A stretch of DNA of 64,000 nucleotides, from positions 1 to 64,000 of the forward strand of contig CALAUG010000060.1 of assembly GCA_937892155.1 (NCBI GenBank). The letters run 5' to 3'. The DNA comes from an uncultured Bacteroidales bacterium. GTDB lineage: Bacteria > Bacteroidota > Bacteroidia > Bacteroidales > UBA1715. Under the pieces are notes generated by a model, which was not told the origin of the DNA, did not search any database, and saw nothing but the letters and a program-made list of their open reading frames with translations. The position numbers and the translations under genes were made by a program. Each line of letters opens with the position of its first letter. The stretch's first letter is position 1. This document shows positions 25,518-33,883 of the stretch, in pieces.

Positions 25518-26981
25518 TTACAAACTCCATTCAAAACCATCCTTGGTATCTTTCACAGAAAAGCCAAGATTAGCTAATTCATCACGGATTTTATCGCTTG
25601 TAGCCCAATCTTTATTTGCTTTTGCTTGTTTTCTGATTTCCAAAAGTAAATCAATTGCTCCTTTGTAAGCTTTGTCTTGTTGATTATTGCTTTCTTCAAC
25701 TCGAAGACCGAGAATGTCTTTCACAAATACATCAAATGTTTGTTTCAATTCATCTAAATCTTCTTTTGAAAGCGTTGCTTTTCCGTCTGTTACCAAATTG
25801 ATAGCTTTGGTAGCGTCGAACAAATTCGAAATCACAATCGGCGTATTCAAATCGTCGCACATTGCTTCTTCGCAACGTTGGGCAAGTCCTTTCACATCAA
25901 CAGTTGACTGTGTGGCTGGAGTGATTTTTTGCAAACGGTTGTATGCATCGATTAAGCGGGCAAATCCTTTTTCTGCTGCTTGCAAAGCATCGTTGCTGAA
26001 ATCAACAGTGCTGCGATAGTGAGCTTGCAATATGAAGAAACGGATTGTCATTGCCGAATATGCACGCTCCAATTTTTCGTGCGTGCCAGTAAAAAATTGG
26101 TCCAGAGTAATGAAATTGTTATAACTCTTGCCCATTTTTTGTCCGTTGATGGTAATCATATTGTTGTGAATCCAATATTTTACCGATTCGTGTCCCAGGG
26201 CAGCTGTTGATTGTGCAATTTCGCATTCGTGGTGAGGGAAAATCAAATCCATACCGCCACCATGAATATCAAAAGTTTCTCCTAAATATTTGGTTCCCAT
26301 TGCCGAACATTCCATGTGCCAACCAGGAAAACCGTCGCTCCAAGGTGAAGGCCAACGCATAATATGTTCAGGTTGAGCTTTTTTCCAGAGAGCAAAATCA
26401 AGCGAACATTGTTTCTCGTCTTGGCCGTCAAGTTCGCGTGTTGTTTCCAACAATTCGTCGATGTTACGTCCAGAAAGTTTTCCATAATGGAAATCTTTGT
26501 TGTATTTACGAACATCAAAGTAGATAGAACCTTGGCTTTCGTATGCGTAGCCAGCTTCCAAGATTTTCTTTACAAAATTGATTTGTTCGATAATGTGTCC
26601 CGAAGCTTGAGGTTCAATGCTTGGAGGAAGTACGTTGAGAGCCGCCATTGCATTACGGAAACGGTTCGTATAATATTGAGCCACTTCCATTGGTTCTTTT
26701 TGTTCGAGACGAGCTTTTTTTGCGATTTTGTCCTCGCCTTCGTCAGCATCGTGTTCCAAGTGTCCAACATCGGTAATGTTGCGCACGTAACGAACCTTGT
26801 AACCCAAATGGGTTAAATAACGATACAAAACGTCGAATGTGATTGCAGGACGGGCGTGTCCCAAATGTGCGTCGCCATATACTGTAGGGCCGCATACATA
26901 CATACCAACATGTGGAGCATGAAGCGGTTTAAATGACTCTTTTTGACGAGTTAAAGTATTGTATATAAATAAACTTTGCAT
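25518..26981 (-). CDS. cysS: Cysteinyl-tRNA synthetase
   Basis: 487 residues. The class I HIGH motif appears as HLGHARP (about 39-45), with the zinc ligand Cys in MYVCGPTVYG (about 30). The second Cys is in WHMECSAM and the His ligands in FPHHECEIAQS. KMSKS is KMGKS (about 270-274), and a C-terminal anticodon-binding helical domain ends near SVKDTKDGFEW. The enzyme charges tRNA-Cys. A -7 box (27032-27039) lies upstream. The DJ-1 family gene follows downstream on the same strand. Confidence 0.96.
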   Translation of the reverse strand: MQSLFIYNTLTRQKESFKPLHAPHVGMYVCGPTVYGDAHLGHARPAITFDVLYRYLTHLGYKVRYVRNITDVGHLEHDADEGEDKIAKKARLEQKEPMEVAQYYTNRFRNAMAALNVLPPSIEPQASGHIIEQINFVKKILEAGYAYESQGSIYFDVRKYNKDFHYGKLSGRNIDELLETTRELDGQDEKQCSLDFALWKKAQPEHIMRWPSPWSDGFPGWHMECSAMGTKYLGETFDIHGGGMDLIFPHHECEIAQSTAALGHESVKYWIHNNMITINGQKMGKSYNNFITLDQFFTGTHEKLERAYSAMTIRFFILQAHYRSTVDFSNDALQAAEKGFARLIDAYNRLQKITPATQSTVDVKGLAQRCEEAMCDDLNTPIVISNLFDATKAINLVTDGKATLSKEDLDELKQTFDVFVKDILGLRVEESNNQQDKAYKGAIDLLLEIRKQAKANKDWATSDKIRDELANLGFSVKDTKDGFEWSL

Positions 26982-27031
26982 AATCCTTGTTATCTACATA
27001 TAGGAAAAGAATACATCCCCTATTTCAAGTT

Positions 27032-27039
27032 CAAAAGTA
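27032..27039 (-). promoter_or_regulatory. -7 box of cysS
   Basis: TACTTTTG on the minus strand matches TAnnTTTG, 50 bases before the cysS ATG. Confidence 0.4.
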
Positions 27040-27107
27040 CACAAATTTGTTGAATTAAAAAACCTTCTAAATTTCTTCTATGCCAAGACAGCAACAAGTT
27101 TTATAAA

Positions 27108-28589
27108 TTATAACTCAGCATGCTTCTCCATTCCCTCTACATAAATTGCAGCAAATGGTCGTGCAGGACAAAGGTTTTCGCATGCACCACAACCTATGCA
27201 TCGCTCTGTATTTATGGCTGGTATTTTTAAAGATTCAGAATTAGCAGCATCCTTAGGAACCATAACAATTGCCCCAACAGGACAATGACGTTCGCATAAG
27301 CCACAAGAAACAGCATCGGTTTCAACAATACAGTTTTTCTGTACAAATACGGCCGTCCCAATTTTTATAGAAGACTTTTCTGCTGTAGTTACAGGCTTAA
27401 TTGCGCCAGCTGGACAAACTTCTGAACACTTTACACATTCCGGACGACAATACCCTTTTTCAAAAGACATTGTTGGTTTCAGCAAAGACTGAAGTTCCGT
27501 TGAAGGACGTAACACCTGATTAGGACAGGCAGAAATACACAATTGACATGCAGTGCAATGATCATTAAAATGACGAATACTTTGTGCGCCCGCAGGAACA
27601 GGGAATTTAGTTCTTTGCACAATCTCCTTATCCTGAATTACAGCAAGGCCACCATCAACTTTCTTTTCTTGGGCCTGTACTGCCAATCCAGCCAATGTTA
27701 GTCCAGAAACCGCTATAAATTTTCTCCGAGAATCATCAACTGCACCTTCTTCGGTTACTTTAGAAGATTTTTTTCCAAAAGAATATTGAATTGCTTGTTT
27801 ATTGCACGATTCCAGACAATCAAAACAAACAACGCAACGTGAATAATCTACAGTTCTATCTTCAGAATTTATGCACGATGCCTTACATTTTTTTGCGCAC
27901 AATCCACAATGTACACAAGCATCATCACTGATTTTTATTTTAAAAAACGAATATCGTGAAAAGAAACCTAACAATGTCCCGACTGGACAAATCGTATTAC
28001 ACCACGTTCTGCCATTTTTCCACGAAAGGAATCCAATTACAACAAACGTTACAATAGCTATAATCAACGATGAAATACTTTTTATCACCACATCAACATC
28101 GTAGAACACATAACTATCGAATCGTTCTGCAAAATAAGCTAGGCCATTATTTGCAAATTGATATATCGGAGCGAACACATTTGTTGCAATTCTACCATAG
28201 GCACTATATGGAGCTATCAAGGTCGCAATAACGTTAAGACCCGGCACAAGCATCAATACAATAAAAACAACAAGCACGCATCTTCTCAACCATTTCTTTT
28301 CGGTTGAATACGAATAACGGTTCTTCCTCGCCTTTTTGCCAAACCAGGAGAATATATCCTGCATAATGCCAAGTGGACAAATTACCGAGCAATAGATTCG
28401 ACCAAATACAATCGTAAGAATCAACAAGGCAGCTACAATTATAAAATTGAGTGATAAGATTGCAGGAAGCAATTGAATTTTTGCCATCCAACCGAAATAT
28501 GAATGCAGAGACCCTGTAAAATCAAGGAATAGCAATGTGATGGCCACCCAAAATATACAAGCAAGGATAATTCTAATTTTTCGTAACAT
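27108..28589 (-). CDS. Membrane polyferredoxin, NapH/NapG-like fusion
   Basis: 493 residues. The N-terminal half has about five membrane segments and two CxxxCP motifs (YCSVICPLG about 66-74, WCNTICPVG about 196-204), as in NapH/CcoG-type proteins. Two 4Fe-4S motifs follow (from about 225 and 252). A twin-arginine-like SRRKF plus a hydrophobic stretch (about 287-303) lies in the middle. The C-terminal part (about 340-493) carries four more ferredoxin-type Cys clusters, as in NapG/MauM proteins. The whole looks like a NapH and a NapG protein fused in one chain that passes electrons between the quinone pool and a periplasmic acceptor. It stands alone; no reductase gene is adjacent. Confidence 0.88.
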   Translation of the reverse strand: MLRKIRIILACIFWVAITLLFLDFTGSLHSYFGWMAKIQLLPAILSLNFIIVAALLILTIVFGRIYCSVICPLGIMQDIFSWFGKKARKNRYSYSTEKKWLRRCVLVVFIVLMLVPGLNVIATLIAPYSAYGRIATNVFAPIYQFANNGLAYFAERFDSYVFYDVDVVIKSISSLIIAIVTFVVIGFLSWKNGRTWCNTICPVGTLLGFFSRYSFFKIKISDDACVHCGLCAKKCKASCINSEDRTVDYSRCVVCFDCLESCNKQAIQYSFGKKSSKVTEEGAVDDSRRKFIAVSGLTLAGLAVQAQEKKVDGGLAVIQDKEIVQRTKFPVPAGAQSIRHFNDHCTACQLCISACPNQVLRPSTELQSLLKPTMSFEKGYCRPECVKCSEVCPAGAIKPVTTAEKSSIKIGTAVFVQKNCIVETDAVSCGLCERHCPVGAIVMVPKDAANSESLKIPAINTERCIGCGACENLCPARPFAAIYVEGMEKHAEL

Positions 28590-28707
28590 GAGAATACGTT
28601 CTTCACTACAATAATACGATTTTTATTTTAGTGAAAAAAGCGACCAAATATAAGTTATAAACAATATATACCATTAATATAAAGTTCTGAAGACTCTACT
28701 ATGATTT

Positions 28708-28723
28708 TGGCACGCAGTTTGCA
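28708..28723 (+). promoter_or_regulatory. Sigma-54 (RpoN) promoter
   Basis: TGGCACGCAGTTTGCA matches the sigma-54 consensus TGGCACG-N4-TTGCA exactly, with GG (28709-28710) and GC (28721-28722) separated by 10 bases. The expected start of transcription near 28734 lies 42 bases before the ATG at 28776. No enhancer-binding-protein site was identified. Confidence 0.8.
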
Positions 28724-28760
28724 AATAACTATTTAAACAAAATATACAGAACTTAAAGTA

Positions 28761-28768
28761 TAGGAGGA
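28761..28768 (+). promoter_or_regulatory. Strong Shine-Dalgarno sequence
   Basis: TAGGAGGA lies 7 bases before the ATG at 28776. Strong Shine-Dalgarno sequences are uncommon in Bacteroidota, so high translation is likely once the sigma-54 promoter fires. Confidence 0.6.
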
Positions 28769-28775
28769 CAAAGTC

Positions 28776-29414
28776 ATGAAACGTTTAATGGTAATTTTAG
28801 CAATTGTATGTAGCTCAGCTCATCTATTTGCATCAGAATTAGTTGTAAAAGGGAACATCGACGCACCTTTTTCAGTTTTCATCAATGGTGAAAAATATTA
28901 TTCTTATAACAAAAAAGTAAATGTTGGTTACTTGCCAAGCGGAAGATACGGTATGGAAATTTACACAGAAGGTAACGCTTACGAACTACTTTACGATTAT
29001 ACAATTGACATCCCTCGTAACACGACAGTTTACGCAACATTCACAAATGACAATAAGATGTATATTTCAACTGTAAAGGATGCTCCTGCTGTAGTAATAG
29101 ATTTAACTCCATATCCAAGAAGAGTTGTCGTTCCTGCGCCAAGACCAGTTTATCACGCAGCGCCAAAACCTGCACCTCGCCATGTGGCACCTGCTCCTAG
29201 ACCAGCTCCACATCACGTTGCACCGAAACCTGCTCCTCACAAAGCAGCTCCTGCACCAAAGCCTGCACCTCATCATGCAGCTCCAGCGCCGAAGCCAGCT
29301 CCAAAGGACAATCACAAGGCTGCTCCAGCACCGAAACCTGCTCCAAAGAGCAATGCTGCAAGACCTGCACCGACTAAAAATACGGGCAGAAGCACGCCAG
29401 AAACAAGAAGATAA
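28776..29414 (+). CDS. Secreted protein with Pro/Ala/Lys/His-rich repeats
   Basis: 212 residues: signal peptide (1-19), a small beta domain (about 20-105) and a tail (about 118-212) built of imperfect repeats such as APKPAPHHA and APRPAP. The repeat region has no helix or strand pattern and carries many Lys, Arg and His, so it is a basic extended linker. It could bind peptidoglycan or surface polymers, or span the periplasm, as Pro/Lys-rich regions do. I do not recognise the N-terminal domain. It is a single gene with a sigma-54 promoter, a strong ribosome site and its own terminator, which suggests a stress- or nutrient-induced abundant protein. Confidence 0.85.
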   Translation: MKRLMVILAIVCSSAHLFASELVVKGNIDAPFSVFINGEKYYSYNKKVNVGYLPSGRYGMEIYTEGNAYELLYDYTIDIPRNTTVYATFTNDNKMYISTVKDAPAVVIDLTPYPRRVVVPAPRPVYHAAPKPAPRHVAPAPRPAPHHVAPKPAPHKAAPAPKPAPHHAAPAPKPAPKDNHKAAPAPKPAPKSNAARPAPTKNTGRSTPETRR

Positions 29415-29440
29415 ACTCCGTTTTTATATATTTGACTGGT

Positions 29441-29475
29441 CCCGGTAAGATGTAAATGCTTATCGGGATTTTTTA
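29441..29475. terminator. Terminator between the Pro-rich gene and xth
   Basis: CCCGGTAAG (29441-29449) pairs with CTTATCGGG (29459-29467) with one G-T pair, followed by a T run (29469-29474). The T run overlaps the stop codon of the minus-strand exonuclease gene. Confidence 0.75.
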
Positions 29476-30243
29476 TGCCAACTCAACTACTATAGGACAA
29501 TGATCGGAACAATTCAATTCCGGAATAATGCGGGCATTTGTCATTTTTTTTGCCAAATCTGTGCTAACCATGTGATAGTCAATGCGCCAACCTAAATTCT
29601 TCGGCTTGCATCCACCACGATAGCTCCACCAGGAATATTGTTCTGGTTGAGTATTAAATTGACGGAAACTATCGACAAAACCACTTGCGACAAATCTGTC
29701 CATCCATTCACGTTCGTTCGGCAAAAAACCAGAAACATCTTCATGTTTTTCAGGATGATTGATGTCTATCGGTTTGTGACAAATATTGTAATCGCCCGAA
29801 ATAATAATATTCGGATGTGTTTTGCGAAGCTCATTGGTATAATTCAAAACCAACTCCAAATATTCCTCTTTTTTCTCCTGACGAACATCGCCCGAAGTTC
29901 CCGAAGGGAAATACGAATTTATCAATGTGAAATCATCAAAATCTAAACGAAGAAAACGACCTTCGGCATCGAAAAATTCATTTCCTATTCCTTTTACGAC
30001 TTGTTTCGGATGAATTTTCGTGAACGTTGCAACACCACTGTATCCTTTTTTCTCGGCTGCGAACCAATAAATTTCGTATCCAAACATACGCAGCATATCA
30101 ACATCAACTTGTTCTTGCATTGCCTTTGTTTCTTGAATATGGATAACATCGGGCATTTCTGTTTCGAACCATTCCATAAACCCCTTCGTCATTGCCGCAC
30201 GAATTCCGTTTACATTGTATGAAATAATCTTCATAGACATCAT
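29473..30243 (-). CDS. xth: Exodeoxyribonuclease III
   Basis: 256 residues of the exonuclease III/AP endonuclease fold: SYNVNGIRAA with the metal-binding Asn near the N terminus, IQETK (Glu), SGDYN (Asp/Asn), WSYRGG, and the C-terminal CSDHCPI with the catalytic Asp-His. The conventional start would be the Met at residue 4 (30234), giving the usual opening MKIISYNVNG. It repairs abasic sites and 3'-blocked ends. Confidence 0.95.
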   Translation of the reverse strand: MMSMKIISYNVNGIRAAMTKGFMEWFETEMPDVIHIQETKAMQEQVDVDMLRMFGYEIYWFAAEKKGYSGVATFTKIHPKQVVKGIGNEFFDAEGRFLRLDFDDFTLINSYFPSGTSGDVRQEKKEEYLELVLNYTNELRKTHPNIIISGDYNICHKPIDINHPEKHEDVSGFLPNEREWMDRFVASGFVDSFRQFNTQPEQYSWWSYRGGCKPKNLGWRIDYHMVSTDLAKKMTNARIIPELNCSDHCPIVVELA

Positions 30244-30414
30244 TTTTTACAAAAATAAATTAAATACAGATACCTCCTGCAAAAGATTGTAAATCTCTCT
30301 TGTAGAGAAAAACAGAATTTAGGAATGTAAATCACAAGCTTTTTGTGTTTACATCTTTTGCATCTTGACTCTTATTTCTTGAATCTTTTCATTTTTTGTT
30401 CTTTGCTTTCTAAC

Positions 30415-30422
30415 TATATTTG
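30415..30422 (+). promoter_or_regulatory. -7 box of the 138-residue gene
   Basis: TATATTTG matches TAnnTTTG. It lies 25 bases before the ATG at 30448 and downstream of the alternative start at 30343, so it rules out that longer reading. Confidence 0.5.
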
Positions 30423-30447
30423 CATAGAATCTATTGAAAATCAAACT

Positions 30448-30864
30448 ATGGCAAAAATCGAGCTAACCGACAAACAATTTCAGGATTTACTACAACTGGC
30501 ATATATGGGAGAATGGGTTCTTCAAGCATACGAACCTGCGCCAAATGCCGGCGACATTGATGCTTTGGAACAAAATCTTTACGAAAGTGCTTATCGTCAA
30601 GGCAACGACGACATTGAATTTGACAAAAAATTGGGTGGCTATGTTCCTTGCCCGGAATTTGAGGAAGATTGCGACAAATTGATTGAGCAATACGACGAAC
30701 ATACTTTTTGGGAAGAATTGATTATCCGTATGGCCAACCGCGATTTACAAAAAATGGGCGGTGATAAACTTTCTCCAAAAGATTTTGAGAAAAAGCAAAA
30801 CGAACTCATTCAAAAATACGAGAAAGAATTCGCCCAAAACGGTCTCAATAATCTAAAAATCTAA
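30448..30864 (+). CDS. Small acidic protein of unknown function
   Basis: 138 residues, all helical, with a run of acidic residues (about 55-85) and a coiled-coil-like C terminus (about 112-136). I do not recognise a family. The start at 30448 is chosen because a good -7 box lies just upstream. It precedes rsgA by 29 bases on the same strand, so a role linked to ribosome maturation is conceivable, but this is only context. Confidence 0.75.
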   Translation: MAKIELTDKQFQDLLQLAYMGEWVLQAYEPAPNAGDIDALEQNLYESAYRQGNDDIEFDKKLGGYVPCPEFEEDCDKLIEQYDEHTFWEELIIRMANRDLQKMGGDKLSPKDFEKKQNELIQKYEKEFAQNGLNNLKI

Positions 30865-30893
30865 TAACAGACAACCGAAATCCGACAACTCTA

Positions 30894-31826
30894 ATGAAAG
30901 GCCTCGTACTCAAATCAACAGGAAACAATTACAAAGTCAAAGACGAAAACGGGAACATTATAGACTGTCGTATTAAAGGGAAATTGCGGTTGAAAGGTGT
31001 TAGAAGCACCAATCCGATTGCCGTCGGCGACAATGTGTTTTTTGATTTTGAAAACGAAACTTCAGGATTGATTACCGACATTGCCGACAGAAAAAACTAC
31101 ATAATACGTAAAGCGTCAAATCTTTCAAAGGAATCACAGATTATTGCCGCAAACGTCGATATGGCTTACATTGTAGTTACAATCCATTCACCACAAACAT
31201 TGTTGCAATTCATTGATAGATTTTTAGTTACGGCCGAAGCCTACGGAATTCCGTGTACAATTCTTATCAACAAATATGATTTGTTTCAATCTGCAGAAGA
31301 TCAGCAAATTATAGCAGAATGGAAAGAGATTTATCGTCTTGCTGGCTACGATATTCTTTGTATTTCCACGAAAACAGGAGAAAATATCGACGAATTAAAA
31401 CATCGCCTTGCAGAAAAAATTTCGGTTTTGTCGGGAAATTCTGGAGTTGGGAAAACATCTATTATCCAAGCAGTTACAAATCAAACAGAGTTAAAAATTT
31501 CGGAAATTTCAAAATCCTTTCACAAAGGGCAACACACAACGACTTTTGCCGAAATGTACGAAACCGAAAACAATGGCGCAATAATCGATACTCCAGGCGT
31601 GAAAGCATTTGGTTTACTTGATATGAAAAGCGAAGAAATCAGCCAATATTTTCCAGAAATTTTCAAATATTCGTCCGATTGCCAATTCTACAACTGCACA
31701 CACTCACATGAGCCAAAATGCAATGTGATTAAAGCCGTAGAAGAAGGGAAAATCGCAATCAGCCGTTACGAACATTACCTTACGTTTATGGACGACAAAA
31801 ACGTAAAGCACAGAGAAGCGCAGTAA
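30894..31826 (+). CDS. rsgA: Ribosome small-subunit-dependent GTPase A
   Basis: 310 residues with the circularly permuted GTPase order: an OB-fold N-terminal domain (about 1-70), G4 NKYD (about 125-128), G1 GNSGVGKTS (about 181-189), G3 DTPGV (about 227-231), and then a C-terminal zinc knuckle CQFYNCTHSHEPKC (about 261-274). It assists late 30S maturation. The gene follows the small acidic protein and precedes efp by 139 bases. Confidence 0.95.
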   Translation: MKGLVLKSTGNNYKVKDENGNIIDCRIKGKLRLKGVRSTNPIAVGDNVFFDFENETSGLITDIADRKNYIIRKASNLSKESQIIAANVDMAYIVVTIHSPQTLLQFIDRFLVTAEAYGIPCTILINKYDLFQSAEDQQIIAEWKEIYRLAGYDILCISTKTGENIDELKHRLAEKISVLSGNSGVGKTSIIQAVTNQTELKISEISKSFHKGQHTTTFAEMYETENNGAIIDTPGVKAFGLLDMKSEEISQYFPEIFKYSSDCQFYNCTHSHEPKCNVIKAVEEGKIAISRYEHYLTFMDDKNVKHREAQ

Positions 31827-31922
31827 AAAGTTTTCAAATTCCAGAATTCAGGTATCAGAACGATGGACGATGCGTAACTAAACATTTTATAACGGCAGAA
31901 CGCAAAATTTCCCATTTTTTTA

Positions 31923-31930
31923 TACATTTG
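31923..31930 (+). promoter_or_regulatory. -7 box of efp
   Basis: TACATTTG matches TAnnTTTG and lies 35 bases before the efp ATG. Confidence 0.5.
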
Positions 31931-31965
31931 CGTAAGTTTCAGTAATAGAATTTAAAAATTATAGT

Positions 31966-32529
31966 ATGATTAACTCTCAAGACATTAAGAAAGGTGTTGC
32001 TATCCGTATGGATGGTAAAATTTACGTATGTATAGATTTCTTACACGTAAAACCAGGTAAGGGGAACACCATTATGCGTACAACTTTGAAAGATGTGATA
32101 ACAGGTCGTGTGTTGGAACGTCGCTTTAATATTGGTGAAAAATTGGAAGATGTTCGTGTTGAGCACCGTCCATATCAATATTTGTATCAAGAAGGAACTG
32201 ATTATGTGTTCATGAACCAAGAAACATTTGAACAAATCAATGTAATGCACGATTTGATTACAGGTGTTGATTTTATGAAAGAAGGCGATATTGTTGATGC
32301 TGTTTTTGATGCATCTACAGAAACGTTGTTATTCGCAGAAATGCCACAGATGGTAGTTCTTGAAGTTACCTACACAGAACCTGGTGTTAAAGGTGATACA
32401 GCAACTAACGCAATGAAACCTGCAACTGTTGAAACTGGTGCTGAAGTTCGCGTTCCTTTATTCATCAATGCTGGCGAAAAAATTAAAATTGATACAACTG
32501 ACGGTTCATACAAAGAACGTGTAAAATAA
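31966..32529 (+). CDS. efp: Elongation factor P
   Basis: 187 residues, the normal length, with the three beta-barrel domains: KOW-like N-terminal domain (about 1-65), OB domain (about 67-126) and C-terminal OB domain (about 130-187) closing with INAGEKIKIDTTDGSYKERV. The tip loop PGKGN puts Lys32 at the modification position. EF-P relieves stalling at polyproline motifs; the Pro-rich protein at 28776-29414 is one likely client. No modification enzyme gene is visible nearby. Confidence 0.96.
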   Translation: MINSQDIKKGVAIRMDGKIYVCIDFLHVKPGKGNTIMRTTLKDVITGRVLERRFNIGEKLEDVRVEHRPYQYLYQEGTDYVFMNQETFEQINVMHDLITGVDFMKEGDIVDAVFDASTETLLFAEMPQMVVLEVTYTEPGVKGDTATNAMKPATVETGAEVRVPLFINAGEKIKIDTTDGSYKERVK

Positions 32530-32541
32530 TCATGATTTGCC

Positions 32542-33777
32542 ATGTGTTTATACAACCGACAAAAATTGCAGCTGGCAGAGTTTAAGCTCAATTCTTTGTT
32601 GGAAATAACACAAGCAATCAACGCAAATCGTTCGGCCCACGACTTGTTGGAAAAGTATCGGGAAATTCTTTGTGACGGTTTGAATGTTGGAACATTAGTA
32701 GTATTTTCCGTTACTCAAGGATGGAAAAAACTATTACAAGTTGGTCTTTCAGAAGATTATGGGAATGACGCTGATGAAATTTCATCAGCGTTATTATTTT
32801 ATACGGAAATCACAAAGTTTCCGAAACACAAAGACAAACTTTTTGCGCATTTTGACGTCATTATTCCTGTTTATCACAAAAGAGAACCTCTGGCATACGT
32901 ATTACTCGGTCAGATTGAAAGTAGCAACATATTCTTTAAAAAGAAATCCTTTGTCGAACATCTACGAGTCATTCAAATACTGACGAATATCGTAGTCGTT
33001 GCATTAGAGAATAAAAGATTGTACCGAAAAGCACTAGAACAGGAATCGTTAAAAAAAGAATTGGAAGTAGCATCAAATTTACAAGCAATGCTCATTCCGT
33101 CGGATGATTCTTTACCTCAAAACGACTATATAAAAATTGCTTCATTTTACCAACCGCACTCAATGGTAGGTGGCGATTACTATGATTTTATGCAGTTAAA
33201 CGAATCCGAATTTGGATTTTGTATTGCCGATGTTTCAGGTAAAGGAATTTCTGCTGCAATTTTGATGTCGAATTTCCAAGCAAATCTTCGCATTTTATTC
33301 AAGAGAAATATACCACTTATCAACCTCGTCAAAGAACTGAATCAAAACGTTAATCAAAGTTCCAAAGGCGATAGATTTGTGACGTTTTTCATCGGCAAAT
33401 ATGATTGTAACAATCATACACTGCATTATATCAACGCAGGACACAATCCTCCCCTGCTTTTGCATAGAAGCATATCAAAATTAAGCTATTTAACAGAAGG
33501 ATGCGTTGGTTTAGGAATGTTAGAAGAAATTCCAACCATCAGCGTTGGTTCAGTACACATTAATTCGGGAGATTCGCTTATTTGCTACACTGATGGACTT
33601 GTGGAAGCAGAAAACTGCAAAGGCGAACCATTTGGGACCATCCCAATTGAAGGAGCCATGACAATTGATGGAAATGCGGACGACATTGTATTCACAATAC
33701 GTAAGGAATTAGAAGAATTTCTTGGATTAGAATCAGTAACCGACGACGTGTCAATTATGGGCGTTGATTTCCTATAG
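32542..33777 (+). CDS. SpoIIE/PP2C-type serine phosphatase with N-terminal sensor region
   Basis: 411 residues. The N-terminal part (about 1-160) looks like a GAF-type sensor. A short coiled segment (about 165-185) leads to the PP2C-like SpoIIE domain (about 195-410): VGGDYYDF, FCIADVSGKGISAAILMS, YINAGHNPPLLL, ICYTDGLVEAEN and a terminal VTDDVSIMGV. All metal-binding Asp positions are present. Such phosphatases act on anti-sigma-factor antagonists. No partner kinase or STAS gene is visible in the window, so the signal pathway is open. It starts 12 bases after the efp stop. Confidence 0.9.
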   Translation: MCLYNRQKLQLAEFKLNSLLEITQAINANRSAHDLLEKYREILCDGLNVGTLVVFSVTQGWKKLLQVGLSEDYGNDADEISSALLFYTEITKFPKHKDKLFAHFDVIIPVYHKREPLAYVLLGQIESSNIFFKKKSFVEHLRVIQILTNIVVVALENKRLYRKALEQESLKKELEVASNLQAMLIPSDDSLPQNDYIKIASFYQPHSMVGGDYYDFMQLNESEFGFCIADVSGKGISAAILMSNFQANLRILFKRNIPLINLVKELNQNVNQSSKGDRFVTFFIGKYDCNNHTLHYINAGHNPPLLLHRSISKLSYLTEGCVGLGMLEEIPTISVGSVHINSGDSLICYTDGLVEAENCKGEPFGTIPIEGAMTIDGNADDIVFTIRKELEEFLGLESVTDDVSIMGVDFL

Positions 33778-33852
33778 ATAGTTACGAACAAAAAAACATC
33801 TATTAACTTTTAGTTCTTAGTCCTTAAATCTTAGTTATTTCATATAAATTTA

Positions 33853-33860
33853 TACATTTG
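33853..33860 (+). promoter_or_regulatory. -7 box of the glycosyltransferase gene
   Basis: TACATTTG matches TAnnTTTG, 23 bases before the ATG at 33884. Confidence 0.45.
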
Positions 33861-33883
33861 TATAGGAATAAAATTCTGCATTT

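Noticed and set aside
29103..29448. Open frames on both strands across the Pro/Ala-rich tail, and a repeat pattern that might suggest a CRISPR array.
   Set aside because: The repeats are short, codon-based and irregular without spacers; the other frames are shadows of the repeats.
30343..30447. An N-terminal extension of the 138-residue gene.
   Set aside because: A good -7 box (30415-30422) lies inside it, and the extension looks like translated intergenic DNA rich in Leu and Phe.
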